Assembly (NCBI GenBank): GCA_037074615.1
Contig: JAYWLJ010000058.1
Span: 186,001-250,000, forward strand
Source of the DNA: Leucaena leucocephala
Taxonomy: Eukaryota > Streptophyta > Magnoliopsida > Fabales > Fabaceae
DNA: 64,000 nt
Direction: 5' to 3'
The notes beneath the pieces are model-generated. The model saw only the letters and a list, made by a program, of their open reading frames with translations. It was not told where the DNA came from and did no database searches. Every line of letters begins with the position of its first letter. Positions within the stretch are counted from its first letter, which is position 1. A program made the translations under genes and the position numbers. This document shows positions 1-11,004 of this stretch, piece after piece.

Positions 1-910
1 GAATTTTAAGAGACGCCGTTATGCTGCCGAAATTATGACAAGATGGCAATAGTAGAGAAAGGAGCTGATACGTACTGTGTACGTAGGTACTGTCTAAGGA
101 GGCTGGAAGTGAGTGGACCTAGCCAGTTCATCCAGTCTTTCCTGGGTACTTACGTAGAATGGTAGTTCTCACGGGAATTACCGAATCGGTACAAGATCAG
201 TTACTTTCTGAAGATGAAGCGTAGCGGTTATGCTGCCGGATTTCAGGCAGGAGAAGATGTAATAGAGATATGAGAATTTTTGTACGTACCCAGATTGTAA
301 AACAACTTATTAATTAATAATAAGTGTTGTTTAGTATGTTTGACTGGTATATGATGGATGTATGCCTATGTATGTAATGTTGGTTGCTGAAAGTTAACAC
401 CATGAACAGTAATCCGTGGGGACATGAGGATGTTTGACCCACAATTAAAAATAGTAAATGGATGAATAAATGTATGATATTTTTAAGGTAAATAGTAGAC
501 ATACCAAGATTCGATTTGATATATAGTATGACTCATTTGGATGTCTACACAAGAAGATATAAATTATCAAAGTTGGGACCAGAATGCTGGATTCAGGGAG
601 AAAAACGTGGGATGAACAGTAAAGTTGACACGTTGACTGACGTTGACTTGGTCAACAAATGGTCAACGAGTTATTTTTCCATGAAATATAATTGAGTTAG
701 CTTCATTTAGAAATTGGAACCACTTCATTTATTTTTTTCTATAATTAGTTATGATTTTTCGAAGTCAGGTCACTCATCTGGAATTTTCAAAGTGAACAGT
801 ACTCGATAAGAGTAAAATTCCAGATTGGGGAATTGGACTTCAATGACCTTGAAAGTGGTTCTAAATGCTACCAAATGGTCCCTAAGACATATGAAAGTAA
901 GGATGTTTCA
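1..910 (+). mobile_element. Family B LTR, 3' part (cut by window start)
   Basis: This is the 3' part of a long LTR of family B. It ends in GGATGTTTCA at 901-910, the terminus also seen (as TGAAACATCC) at the minus-strand B copies. The closest copy is at the other end of the window (63170 onward, same strand). The next base, 911, resumes an Athila LTR in mid-sequence, so this B LTR sits inside Athila A1's 5' LTR. The left boundary and its TSD lie outside the window. No coding sequence is supported; the short ORFs here are chance. Confidence 0.85.
69..156 (+). other. 88-bp conserved block of B/C LTRs, copy 1
   Basis: The block runs from TACGTAC (69-75) to ACTTACGTA (148-156). It contains a 7-bp perfect inverted repeat, 69-75 with 79-85. 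It also allows nested longer-range stems: 80-90 with 146-156, 100-107 with 131-138, and 114-119 with 125-130 (the last imperfect in this copy). Seven other copies have exactly the same length. Function unknown; an RNA structure in the LTR leader is an inference. Confidence 0.7.
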
Positions 911-1158
911 ACTTTCACAAACCAACCATTTTCCATCTTAAACAAAAACACAAAACATCTATTTTACAGCACCCACAAAACCACAAAACTATTTACTCTT
1001 TACTCAGGTTTACCGTTGAATTTGACATCCAATTTGCTAGGATTCCTTTAGAAAGGCTCCTTGAGAAGAACGATAGGGTTGTGCCTTATACTACATTACT
1101 AGGGTGCAATTCACTTAATTTTGATGGCTCGAAATGCGACAATCTGACGCACTCGTCA
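911..1158 (+). mobile_element. Athila A1 5' LTR, 3' portion
   Basis: This is the last 248 bp of an Athila LTR. It matches the solo LTR at 31116-32461 and, on the opposite strand, the LTRs of A2. It ends in TCGTCA one base before the tRNA-Asp PBS. Its upstream part was displaced by the B insertion and lies left of the window. Confidence 0.85.
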
Positions 1159-1159
1159 A

Positions 1160-1177
1160 TGGCGCCATTGCCGGGGA
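1160..1177 (+). promoter_or_regulatory. Primer-binding site, tRNA-Asp type (Athila A1)
   Basis: TGGCGCCATTGCCGGGGA differs at one position from the A2 PBS (TGGCGCCGTTGCCGGGGA). It sits one base after the LTR end, the normal place for minus-strand DNA priming. Confidence 0.9.
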
Positions 1178-1521
1178 GCCAAGCAATTGGTTCCCTAGTA
1201 ATTGTTTGTCAATTCCATTGCCTACCTGAGTCATTTTCATTGTTTTTCATTGCATTTTAATTTTTAGTAGTTTTTAACTTGCATTACATACTGCATTTTT
1301 TTCTGACTTTCTGCAGGATTAGTCTCTGTGTCTTTGAGTCGCGGCCTTACCTGAACTGAGTCGCGACAATTACTCTCTGTCACTTTTAGTCGCGACATAA
1401 ACCAATTTGAGTCGCGACTAACATACACTTTTGTCGCAACCTACTGAAAAATTTCTGCTGTGCAACTTCTGAATTGAATCTGACTGTTTGTATTAATTAC
1501 TCTTGACTATTTCTACATTGC
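1178..1521 (+). other. Athila A1 untranslated leader
   Basis: Non-coding stretch between the PBS and the gag start, homologous to the A2 leader at 19689-20258. Its main feature is the GTCGCGAC array listed separately. Confidence 0.75.
1338..1440 (+). repeat. GTCGCGAC array in A1 leader
   Basis: Copies of GTCGCGAC or close variants start at 1338, 1360, 1389, 1411 and 1433. The steps are 22, 29, 22 and 22 bp. Three copies are exact. This is the 51-bp (22+29) module found across the window. Confidence 0.85.
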
Positions 1522-4500
1522 ATGCTCAAGAGAACGGAAACATTAGTACCTTTTGAACCTGAAATTGAAAGGAGACTTAGGAAACTAAGGAGAGAATTTA
1601 GGGAGTTTAGAGAAGAAGAAGCAAAATCTAGTTTCTCCTCTAGTATTCTAGAATCTGAAAGTGAATTAAATATGGCTGATCATAATGGGCATAATGGGAA
1701 TGGAGAAAATGAAATACCTATGAACGTTGAAGATAATAGAAGTGTTAGGGAAATTAATAATTCGCATGTGAATTATGATCCTAATGGTTTCTATGCTGAA
1801 GAGGCTAATTTTGAAATTAAAGGAGCTTTGATTGCAGCCTTACCTAAATTTCATGGTTTTATAGGAGAATATCCACACAGGCATTTACAAACCATGCACA
1901 TGATCTGTTCTTCAATGAAACCTCCAATGGCCACTTTGGATGATATCTTGAGGAGGTGCTTCCACTTCACTTTGGAAGGGAAGGCTAAGGAGTGGCTATA
2001 CAATTTGCCAACTCATTTCTCCACTCTTACATGGGATCAGCTGAAGTCCACTTATCTTGAGCAGTTTGTCCTAGCCTCCAAGACTACTCGGATGAAGAAG
2101 GAGATCACTAATGTTATGCAACAGGATGGGGAGTCTTTGCACGAGTATTGGACAAGATTTATTAACCTTTTGGCTCGATGCCCCCACCATAACATCACTA
2201 AGGATGATTTAGTAGACATCTTCTTTGATGGTCTACACCCCACAATAAAGTTTCCTTGAATGCTGCTGCGAACGGTTCATTAAGAGATAAGACCCCACAA
2301 GCAAGTTGGGATTTGTTCCAGAAAATGGCTAATGAGGACCATCAAACTGGAGATCCAAGAAGATTACCACCCTCATCTTCAGGTAGCTCTAATGCGATCT
2401 TAGCTGAGATAGCGGCCTTGGGAAATCGAATGGACAAGATGATGAGTTTGATTGAAAGGGAGCTACACTCCACAAAACAAATTCATGCAGTGGATACCTC
2501 GCAAGCCCTAGTTACAGGATGTAAATTATGTGGTTCAATGATGCATGCTACAAGTACATGTGATAGACAGTATGAGGAAGTTGTAGCTATGTATCAAGGG
2601 AGAGAGAATAACTTCCAGAAGAGAGACCCATACTCTAACACATATGATCCTGGCTGGAGAGACCACCCAAATTTTAGGTGGGGGAGTGGAGAAAATAGAT
2701 CTAATCAGTTTCAAAGAGGTGGTGCTTCCTCAAGCAACTACCAAGGTAATGCAAGGTCTATGGTCCCCACACAACCTAATACTTTAGTGCCTTCAAGACC
2801 AGAAGAGACCTCTCAATTGTTAAAGAGTATGGCAGCACAAATGAGTAACATGGATGGTAGAATGACCAATATTGATCACAAGCTCAAAGAGAATGATGGT
2901 CAGTTCACCTCCATAGCTTCAATTCTCCAAAGTATGCAGAAGGATAATAAAGATGTACACAAAAAACTTGAGGAGTTAAGTTGTAAGAATACAGATATCA
3001 CAAGCCACTTAACTCAAGTTTCTAATATAGTGAGTGACATCCAAGGAAAGAACAGTGGAAGCATACCTTCGAACACTGTTATTAATCCAAGAGGGGTGAA
3101 TGCCATATCTCTAAGAAATGGAAGACAGGTGCATTTTAAGGAAGCTGATGCACTAGAGGAGGATAAGGAAGAATCTAATTTTGAGAATTCACCATAGCCA
3201 CAAATGAAAGTTGGGAATTCTGAAAGCATTAAAGAACAGCGGCTAATGAGCAAGAAGGCAACTCAAGAGGAGTGCTCCCAAGCACAAGTGGAGATGCAAG
3301 AGCTGCAGGAAGAAGCAACAACATTACCAAGTCCAGCATACAAAGGAAAGAAACCTGAGGAGAAGCCGGAGTCGAGCAAGCAAGGAGCCTCTTTGCATAT
3401 AGGTAAGGAGGTAAGTATAAAAGATCTCCCTTTTCCTAACTCTTATTTTGCTGGAAAGAAAAAGGTTGATCCTGATTTTGCAAAAGATGCTTACAATCTG
3501 TTCAACAAACTGGAAATAAACATCCCTATGGTTGAATTCCTCAAGAGAAACCCTAAGTATGCAAAATTTTTAAAAGAATTGTGTGCTGATAAAAAGAAAT
3601 TTAGGCCTCTTGAGAGAATTCAGGTGAGTGCTAATGTGTCATCCCTTTTTAAAGCTGAACTACTGGTTAAGTGCCAAGACCCAAGCTCCTATACAATCCC
3701 ATGCACTATAGGAAATGTTCCTATTAAGGGAGCGTTGGTAGATCTAGGGGCGGCCATTAATGTAATGCCTTGGTCAGTTTATCAGGCTTTAGGGGTCAAC
3801 AATCTGAGAGACACAAATGTAGTACTCCAACTAGGTGATAGGTCAATTAGGTATCCCAAGTGAATTCTTGAGGATATTCTAGTGCAGGTCAAAGACTTAG
3901 TGTTCCCAGCTGACTTCTATGTTCTGGATATGTCTAATGAGCTATTAAATGACAGCACTTTGATCCTTGGCCGACCTTTCCTCCAAACTTCCAAAACCAT
4001 CATTAGTATGAAGCATAGTTCCATTACAATGGAAGTTGGAGAACATGTGGTAAGTTTTAACATGAATGAACTGATGAGATATCCCTATGATAACTCTACG
4101 TTTACTGCTTTAAATGCCATTGATTATGCTATTGAAGAAGTTAGGGATGAACATGAATTAAGTTTGCATGACGATGATAGAGATAATGCACTTGAAAAAG
4201 GTTTGTTGAGTGATTTTGTAGGATCCCATGGTATTCTGGAAGCTGAAAGACCAACAATCATAGAAGGGTAGAGTTTCTGTGATAAAAAGTCTCGACCCAA
4301 TGACTTTAACGTCACGACACAACATTAGTCTGCAGTCCACTGTGAAGATGAGTTGCGACCAAATAAATTTAAGGTCGCGACACAAAACTCCAGAGACGAC
4401 CAGTTGCAATGCGAAGATAAAGGTGTCGCGACTAAACCTCAATCTGCTGAGGGACAGCCTATCGGTGAAGAGGAGTCACGACCAAATGGTTTACATGTCG

Positions 4501-4958
4501 TGACACAAAACTCCAGAGAACACAAGTCACGACAGGATGAATATAAAGTTGCAACTATTAGCTCCAGAGATGCACCCTGTCGGCTTCAGTTGCGACAATA
4601 CGATGAAAGCTCGCGACCATATATACCAGACGCATCCATTGAACTGCAAATTCCTTCAGATTACCTTTCCACTATTTTGGCTAAAGGGCCAATATATTCT
4701 AACCCTACTTTTCCTCGTTCTCATTCCAAAATTACTTCCCATACCTTAAAATTTTTGAAAGAATTGATCCCTAATAATGAGGCAGGTATGGAAAAGCATG
4801 ACCCCAATCTTGTTGCAATTGTAGACCAACATCAGCTTGGTGCGACGCTTGAGGGAGTAGAGGACAAATTGGGGAACCCACACAAGCTGGATAAGAGCAA
4901 CCGCAAGGAATGTACGAAGGGAAAACCTCCCAACTCTGTTGCTGCTACATGCCAACCA
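1522..4958 (+). pseudogene. Athila gag-protease pseudogene (A1)
   Basis: Broken 5' half of an Athila polyprotein gene, colinear with A2 gag-pol on the other strand. The ATG at 1522 begins MLKRTETLVPFEPEIERR, matching the A2 start. The frame shifts near 2250. In-frame stops follow at 3195-3197 (TAG), 3861-3863 (TGA where A2 has glycine) and 4269-4271 (TAG), and the remainder continues in another frame to 4958. The gag core (from NFEIKGALIAALPKFHGF), a CCHC knuckle (CKLCGSMMHATSTC) and the protease motif (VDLGAAINVMP) are recognisable. Homology stops abruptly just before the reverse transcriptase, at the residues matching CQP in A2, where a family C LTR fragment begins. It cannot make a working product. 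Confidence 0.9.
4289..4617 (+). repeat. Decayed GTCGCGAC array in A1 polyprotein linker
   Basis: Variants start at 4289, 4311, 4352, 4374, 4403, 4425, 4475, 4497, 4526, 4548, 4589 and about 4610. Pairs are 22 bp apart (about 21 in the last). Most variants differ from GTCGCGAC by one CpG-to-TpG or CpA change, for example GTCACGAC, GTCGTGAC and GTTGCGAC. This is expected if the palindromes were methylated and then deaminated. Confidence 0.8.
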
Positions 4959-4959
4959 T

Positions 4960-5682
4960 AGTTCCTCTGGACACTGGCCCACATAACTGTTCAGTTACCT
5001 TATTGGGCCTTTGTGACGCCATTTTTTTGGCCTTTATATGGTCCACTACCTTTATGGTACGAATCCCGAGAAACCTCTCCCGAAGGTGTTTATCGGGTAT
5101 TTTATTATACTATAAATTCTATTAAAAATTCTACAGGATTCCATTTCTTATCCTGTCAGTTTTATAAATTCTCATATTAATTATAAGAATTTACTGCAAA
5201 GCTTCATCTGATTCTGATGTCTGATAAATACTGTAATAATTTCTCCTAACTTCAGAAATTTATATCAATTTTTCAGGACCTCAAATCGAAATTCTGTGTT
5301 GCGTCAAACTAACCGGAATAATTTTCTCTAGCTACTGGTAAAATTTGGGACTAAACTAATTTCGGGCATTTTTGGGCCTTTTCCTGCTCAACTTTCTCTT
5401 AATTACACTTTTCCCCTTGAACGTTCGATAAATTATATTTAGGTCCTTAAACTTTTGAAAATTACACTTTAGACCCTCAACTTTTCATAATTACACTTAA
5501 TGGCCCAAAGTTTATGTCTACTTTACATTTTGCACCATGGAACTTTTATACTTTTGAATTTAGTCCCTCTTCTTTAAACCTTCATCTAATCATTCTTTTC
5601 TTTTCTATTTATCATCACAATCCTTTCCAAACCTCTTTCCTCTATCAGTATTATACAGATAGAGAAAAATTAGGATATGATA
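4960..5682 (-). mobile_element. Family C LTR fragment (C1, 5' part of the LTR)
   Basis: On the minus strand this matches the first roughly 700 bp of the solo LTR at 51152-54574. Shared landmarks include the sequence around GGACACTGGCCCAC and the region reading TCCTGTCAG/CTGACAGGA. It adjoins the broken end of Athila A1 at 4958-4960. The LTR start is degenerate (about 5682) and is followed by a degenerate PPT. The boundaries are approximate. Confidence 0.6.
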
Positions 5683-6359
5683 TTTCTACCCGCTTAAAAT
5701 AAATTTCATCCTCAAAATTTACTTGGTAGGTAGTCAACTATCTTGGATATGTATCTTCTGTATATCTCTTTCTACTTTATGACTCAGGATTAGGGTATCT
5801 ACTCTTATCTGTTATCTTCTCATCTAGCGGAGTGCTTTCAATATCTACTTTATGTCCTTACTGTCATTACTCTTCTTGTATGAGTCAACTCAATTAGAGT
5901 TTAATTCTACTTCGTTACGGTGCTTGCTCACTTGCTATACATCTATTTGCTTATGGATAACTCATTGTACTAGACTTATGAGTAGTGTCCATTTCTTTCA
6001 TATCAAACTCTCTCTAATATTACTGTATTCGGGACTTTTCATCAATTACTCATCATACTTTCTAGCACTTATCTCTTATTACTTCTCTTAGTATCTCACG
6101 GAACTCCTTAGCATCCGCAAAGCTTCATCTCTCTTTTGGTATAATCATATTTCTTTTTCTTAGAAACTCTTATCACTCTATTGTTTCTATTATGATCTTT
6201 AATAATTCAGCATCATATAGAGAGAGGACTTATGCAGTTACTCTTTTCTTTACTTTACTACTAAGTAGGAGCACATACTCTAACATGCATAATGCATGGC
6301 CAACATATTGCAGGACTGTATATATACCTTCTCATGAATGCAAAGCTCTGATACCAAAA
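5683..6359 (-). mobile_element. Family C internal remnant with tRNA-iMet PBS
   Basis: Short internal region between two C LTR pieces. The minus-strand PBS is at 6345-6356 (reverse complement of TGGTATCAGAGC), three bases from the LTR end. A degraded polypurine tract lies near 5683-5700. Stretches around 5946-6005 resemble the B1 internal region near 25215-25272, which links families B and C. No ORF of note. Confidence 0.65.
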
Positions 6360-7209
6360 TATAACATTCTTACTTTCGTACATCTTAGGGACTATTTGGT
6401 AGAATTTAGAACCACTTACATGACCTTTGAAGTCCATTAGCTAAATCTAGAATTTTTACTCTTGGCGAGTTACTGTTCATATGGTATTCCAGATTCGGTG
6501 ACAAACTTCAAAAAATCATAATTAATTCTATAAAAATCAAAATGAAGTGGTTTAAAATTTTATTCGAAGCTAACATCTTGACGTTTAATGGAAAAATAAT
6601 TTCATAACCAAATGCTTGGGACATTGATACAGTTTATTCGTTAAAGTTTACTGTTCATTTGGTCAAAATTTTTGAAAACAGATTTTGGACCCTATCTTTG
6701 GAAAATTGGTTCTCTTTGTACAGACATCAAAATATGGTGTTATTGGTGTCAAAATGAAGCTTGACATGTTGACTAAATGTCTGTAAAAGTTTATACTTTT
6801 AGTCCATCATTTACTATTTTTCCTCACATCATAAACATTATTATTTAAACTAAGCATACAACATCATTACTTGCAAGAATTTTTAAATAACATCATATAA
6901 CATTTACATTGACCAATCCCTAACTCCTCTTAATTATTCTTCATCCTCTTTCCTCATTCATAAACCTATGGGATTGTGATTACATGGATGGGGTGAGATT
7001 TCGAGAGAAATCTCAGTAGTAAACGATACTAAATAATGTATGTATTAAAGTAATTGCATGTGCTTGCTTGTGAAAGTGTTACCATAGTGTAATGAGCATG
7101 CTTCCATGTATCATATGAAATATAATTGGCCAAAGTAAACATAGAAACAGAGCTTCAATGATCTACACATATGCACACAATTTAACAAAGTCAGCACAAT
7201 CAAGCATAA
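6360..7209 (-). mobile_element. Family C LTR, left piece (interrupted by B1)
   Basis: The 3' end of a C LTR on the minus strand, beginning next to the PBS as TATAACATTC. It matches the pieces at 32507-33055 and, inverted, 34620-35054. It is interrupted at 7209 by B1 and resumes at 28503. Bases 7205-7209 (CATAA) are one copy of the B1 target duplication. Confidence 0.75.
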
Positions 7210-7535
7210 TGAAACATCCTCCCTTAGACTCCTCAGAGTACACTTGCGGAAGCAATATTAGCGTGATTATATCTTAACTTAAGCCCAGAAATTCAAAATT
7301 TCACTCTTAAGTTCCTTATTCTGGACTTTAATTTGAAAATTAATTTATCTCATTCTACACATCCAAATGAGGCTTATTACCTATCCACGTAATGCCCCAT
7401 ATGTGTACAACTGGCCTGCCAAATTTCATAGCCAAACTCCTTCGTTTACTAGGTCAAACTGAGGTCAAAACACTGCTACCTCAGGACCTACGAATTTCTC
7501 TTTTAATTCGTCATACACAAGTTAAACATGCCAAA
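7210..7535 (-). mobile_element. B1 3' LTR, distal piece
   Basis: Begins TGAAACATCC on the plus strand (the LTR terminus of the minus-strand element) and matches 25492-25817 closely. It ends at 7532-7535 in CAAA, which is shared with the Athila leader that follows. That shared CAAA marks a microhomology junction. Confidence 0.85.
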
Positions 7536-7674
7536 TGCAGAATGCAATGTAAGTTAAAAACTACTAAAAACTGAAATGCACACAAAAATATATAAAAATT
7601 GACTCAGGTAGCTAATGAAATTGACAAGCAATTACTAGGGAACCAATTACTTGGCTCCCCGGCAACGGCGCCAT
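7536..7674 (-). mobile_element. Second, truncated Athila leader beyond the A2 3' LTR
   Basis: This matches 20139-20277, the PBS-proximal leader of A2, including a full tRNA-Asp PBS at 7656-7673. Internal sequence is not expected outside a 3' LTR. Its presence shows a former LTR-internal-LTR-internal tandem, later cut down to about 139 bp of the second unit. Confidence 0.85.
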
Positions 7675-9115
7675 TGATGAGAGCGTCGGATTGTCGCAGT
7701 CCGAGCCATCAAAATAAAGTGAATTGCACCCTAGTAATGTAGTATAAGGCACAACCCTATCGTTCTTCTCAAGGAGCCTTTCTAAAAGAATCCTAGCAAT
7801 TTGGATGTCAAATTCAGTGAAAAACCTGAGTATAGAGTAAAATGGTTTTGGGTTTTTGTGGGTGCAGAAATGTAAAGATATGGTAAAGTAAATGTTTTTG
7901 TGTTTTTGATTTGTGAAAGTAGTTTATGGTGACAGACTCTTGATGATGAAAACGTATCTATCCTTTCTCTCAAATGATATAGAGTTTGAAATCACTAAGT
8001 CTTGAATTAAACCTCAATCAATCAATTGAGTCCAGAACCCTAATATTCTTTAAACTCCTTTGATCAAAGCTAGTTTAAAGACTATTAGTGAACTTAAGAA
8101 TCTCTTAGTGTGCAATTTAAATCAGATTATAAAGAATGCCCTCAAATGAGTGTCGACCGACTAACCCTAGAATTCAAGCGATCGAATCAATTAGCAACAA
8201 TCGTTGACAACCATTCAACTAGCTTAAAATCAAGACTGAAATATTGCATTTAAACCAGCATTCAAAACATCCAAAGTAAATTACAAATGTCTAATAATGA
8301 GAATAATCAATCGATATTCAAAACTTGTTCATATAATGAAAACCTTAAATCTAGAAATAATCATAATATGACAAGGATGCAAATTAGACAGAAGGAACTC
8401 CCCATTTCAGTTCATGAGCTTAAGAAACGAAATCCATCACCAAGAGGCTAAGGGTTTAGCCTCTCATGACCTCTACTGCACTGCAATCGCCGTCCAGATT
8501 TGCTGCCATGAAGAAACAATGGAAAAGTAGAGAATGGTGGTGAAGATATCTCTTCAAAGTGGTAGAGAAGGTAGATGATCCAGAAGGAATGTGTGAGAGC
8601 TGCCTCTTGACCTAATCCGGTCTCCCCAAAAACTGAACCCCTCGCCTCTCGCCTTTACCACCCCTTTCAAAGGCAAATTTACCTAATCCGAAACGCACAG
8701 CTTCACGTCTGTCTTCTTTGGTCGCGACCAGATCCATTTTTGGTCGCGACCTGTGAGCACAGAAAAGATCAAGCAGAATAAAATAGGTCGCGACCGAAGG
8801 ATACTTTGGTCGCGACTCAAGAAGGCAGAGACGTCATTTCACTTTCATTGACTTGTGATTTCTTTCTTGGTCCTGGCTCTCCTCCAAAATACCTGCAATT
8901 CAACATAAAAGCTCGCTGTAAAAGTTCAAATCAGTAGATAACAATATATGTGCAATTTGGGGGAGATATTTTACCATTTTATCCTTTAATTAGCACACTG
9001 CCACGCACAATCATGTGATATACAAAAGTACAGTTTAAGGCATGAAATGAATGGTAAAATTACAATAAAACTGTTAAAAGTGTCGTAGAAACCATATACA
9101 AAATGTGTCTTATCA
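7675..9115 (-). mobile_element. A2 3' LTR
   Basis: Runs TGATGAGAGC...TGTCTTATCA on the plus strand. It is nearly identical to 20278-21717. Differences seen include a 3-bp indel near 7742, a T/G near 7966 and a short indel near 8094. The ORF at 7782-7973 is a chance frame within the LTR. Confidence 0.93.
8721..8816 (-). repeat. GTCGCGAC pairs in A2 3' LTR
   Basis: Four exact octamers start at 8721, 8743, 8787 and 8809, giving steps of 22, 44 and 22 bp. The 5' LTR carries the same set at 21323, 21345, 21389 and 21411. Confidence 0.9.
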
Positions 9116-9130
9116 ATTCCCCCACACTTG
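9116..9130 (-). promoter_or_regulatory. Polypurine tract of A2
   Basis: The minus strand reads AAGTGTGGGGGAAT directly upstream of the 3' LTR. This is the expected primer site for plus-strand DNA synthesis. Confidence 0.85.
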
Positions 9131-9587
9131 AACCTTTGTACTCCTGGACAAAGAAATGAAATACACCTAGAACAACACTAAAACAATTAATCCACCATCT
9201 TTGGGAATGCAAAAATGATAATGTGAGCAATGCCAAGTAATCAACTACTGAATGAAATCAACCTCAGCTGTACGAGCGCAATAGATCCTCTTCAATGGAT
9301 GTAAATGTTTAACTCTCTATTTCCTCTCATTGTTAGGGTTCTTTCACTTAGTTTCAAATTGGAAAACATCCTACCATAAGCTTGTAATGGCTCTAAATCT
9401 CAGCAACTATATAGCATTTATGCAAAGAATCAAGAGGTCTTTTAGGGTTGTAACGATGGAAGTAGGCCACATGGGATGGAATATGGAGGATAAAAAATAG
9501 TATATGCAATCAAATAAGAGTATATAGCTTGAATTCATGTCTTTACAGATTCAGAAATGATGATTGTGCTAATAGGAGTTGATAATG

Positions 9588-9664
9588 GTACCTTCATTTT
9601 TTTCATTTTTTTTTTCATTTTCATTTTCATTTTTTTTTTTTTGCTTTTTTTTTTTTTTTTTTTT
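9588..9664. repeat. T-rich low-complexity tract
   Basis: Runs of T broken by CA and GC, written on the plus strand; on the element's coding strand this is an A-rich tract. A shorter T run lies at 12308-12323. Confidence 0.85.
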
Positions 9665-10346
9665 GCACCTTATACATAGAATGGTCTAGCACAACAGTAC
9701 AATAATAATGAGTTTTGACATGAATGACAAGTTTATTCTTGAAAGATGTTCATGCATATATTACTTTCTATGTAAAATGATGAAAAAAGAAATAGAAAAG
9801 AAAAATGATGAGCTCAAAGAGGGTGACAAATGATATAATATGTAATGGGCTTGTGTTTGGGATAAAATGGTTTAGAGATGAATGCCTCTATCATGTTCAA
9901 TTCATAAATGCGCAAGTAATTTTCAACTCAGAGCCGAGACAAGTTCTAGAGGATATAAACCAATTGAATAATCCCTCAATATAGAATTTAAGGCCGAGAA
10001 TCCTTCCAACAAGGTATTTAATCTAAATTGCTCAGAAGCTAAAGTTTCAAACACTGTTCATCATTCACTAGGCATTAAAACACTTATCACAAATGAAAAC
10101 CCTCTAAACGATGATCAAAAGTTTCAAGTTAATCATTTAGACCCATGTGATAGAGTTTAGGTGTTTCCACTTCAATTTCCAAGAAATTTAAACAACAAAT
10201 TCAAGTATGAAGATGGTTTCTATAAATTCTTTATGCAAAAGATCTGAAAAAACAATAGGGTAATGAATCATTTGTAAAGCACAATTCAATCGGACACAGC
10301 ATTGCCCCAAGCAACGAGAAGATAAATGGACAATTTGTGCACTCGG

Positions 10347-10565
10347 GTCGCTACGTACAATGCTCAAAGTCGCGACTACAGACGCAAAAAGCGCAGACTC
10401 AACTTCCCAGATTAGTCGCGACTAGTAACTTTACGGTCGCGACTCAAATTCACAGACAGGTTTAGTCGCGACGTAAGGTCACTAGAGTCGCGACTGGTTT
10501 TCACAGAGAGTCTGAAATCAACCAATTCATACCAGGTCGCGACCAAGAATCAAACATGTCGCGAC
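10347..10565 (-). repeat. GTCGCGAC array in A2 3' spacer
   Basis: Copies start at 10347 (variant), 10369, 10415, 10436, 10465, 10487, 10536 and 10558. Pair spacing is 21-22 bp; the pair beginning at 10465 follows its neighbour by 29 bp. The 29-bp gaps contain TTCACAGACAGG-like sequence. Confidence 0.88.
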
Positions 10566-10782
10566 TAAATCAGTGGATGTTACGACCAATACTATCTGAT
10601 GGTTTTCAAAACCCAAAACATTTTATATGCAAGACCTTGTCAGCCAACACCAAAACAGTTTAGAATGGAAGTCCAATTTTCAGCAATTCATCACACATTA
10701 AGATCAAAACCCAAAAGTTTTGTGATGAAAGATTGGATTATGGAAGGATTTTAACATTATTAGCACAGAAACAAGGACATCC

Positions 10783-10820
10783 TCCCCCACACTTAAACTT
10801 GACAGTGTCCTCACTGTCAA
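10783..10820 (-). other. PPT-like tract with adjacent perfect hairpin
   Basis: The minus strand reads AAGTGTGGGGGAGGA beside an inverted repeat: TTGACAGTG (10799-10807), loop TCCT, CACTGTCAA (10812-10820). The purine tract closely resembles the A2 PPT at 9116-9130. It lies downstream of the second ORF and could be an internal priming site or a structural signal. Function not shown. Confidence 0.6.
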
Positions 10821-11004
10821 CAGAACCAGAGAAAGCACAAATGCAAATCAAACTGAGGCAAACCACAAGCAGGAAAAATAATGCAAATCATAGTCTTTGG
10901 ATTAGTGAGAGCAAGGTAAAACAGGATTTCAATGTCTTTCTCCAGTATACAATAGCCAAATGAAAACAAAGATAAAACCAGAACAAGAAAAAAAAATCCT
11001 CATT

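Larger units (their letters stand above)
9131..11004 (-). other. A2 non-coding spacer between second ORF and PPT
   Basis: About 1.9 kb without a credible gene. It holds a long T-rich tract (9588-9664), a GTCGCGAC array (10347-10565), and a PPT-like tract beside a perfect hairpin (10783-10820). The small plus-strand ORFs here are antisense to the element. Confidence 0.7.

Noticed and set aside
833..1051. 72-codon frame spanning the LTR junction
   Set aside because: It crosses the boundary between the B LTR and Athila LTR at 910/911 and starts at a non-ATG codon, so it is chance.
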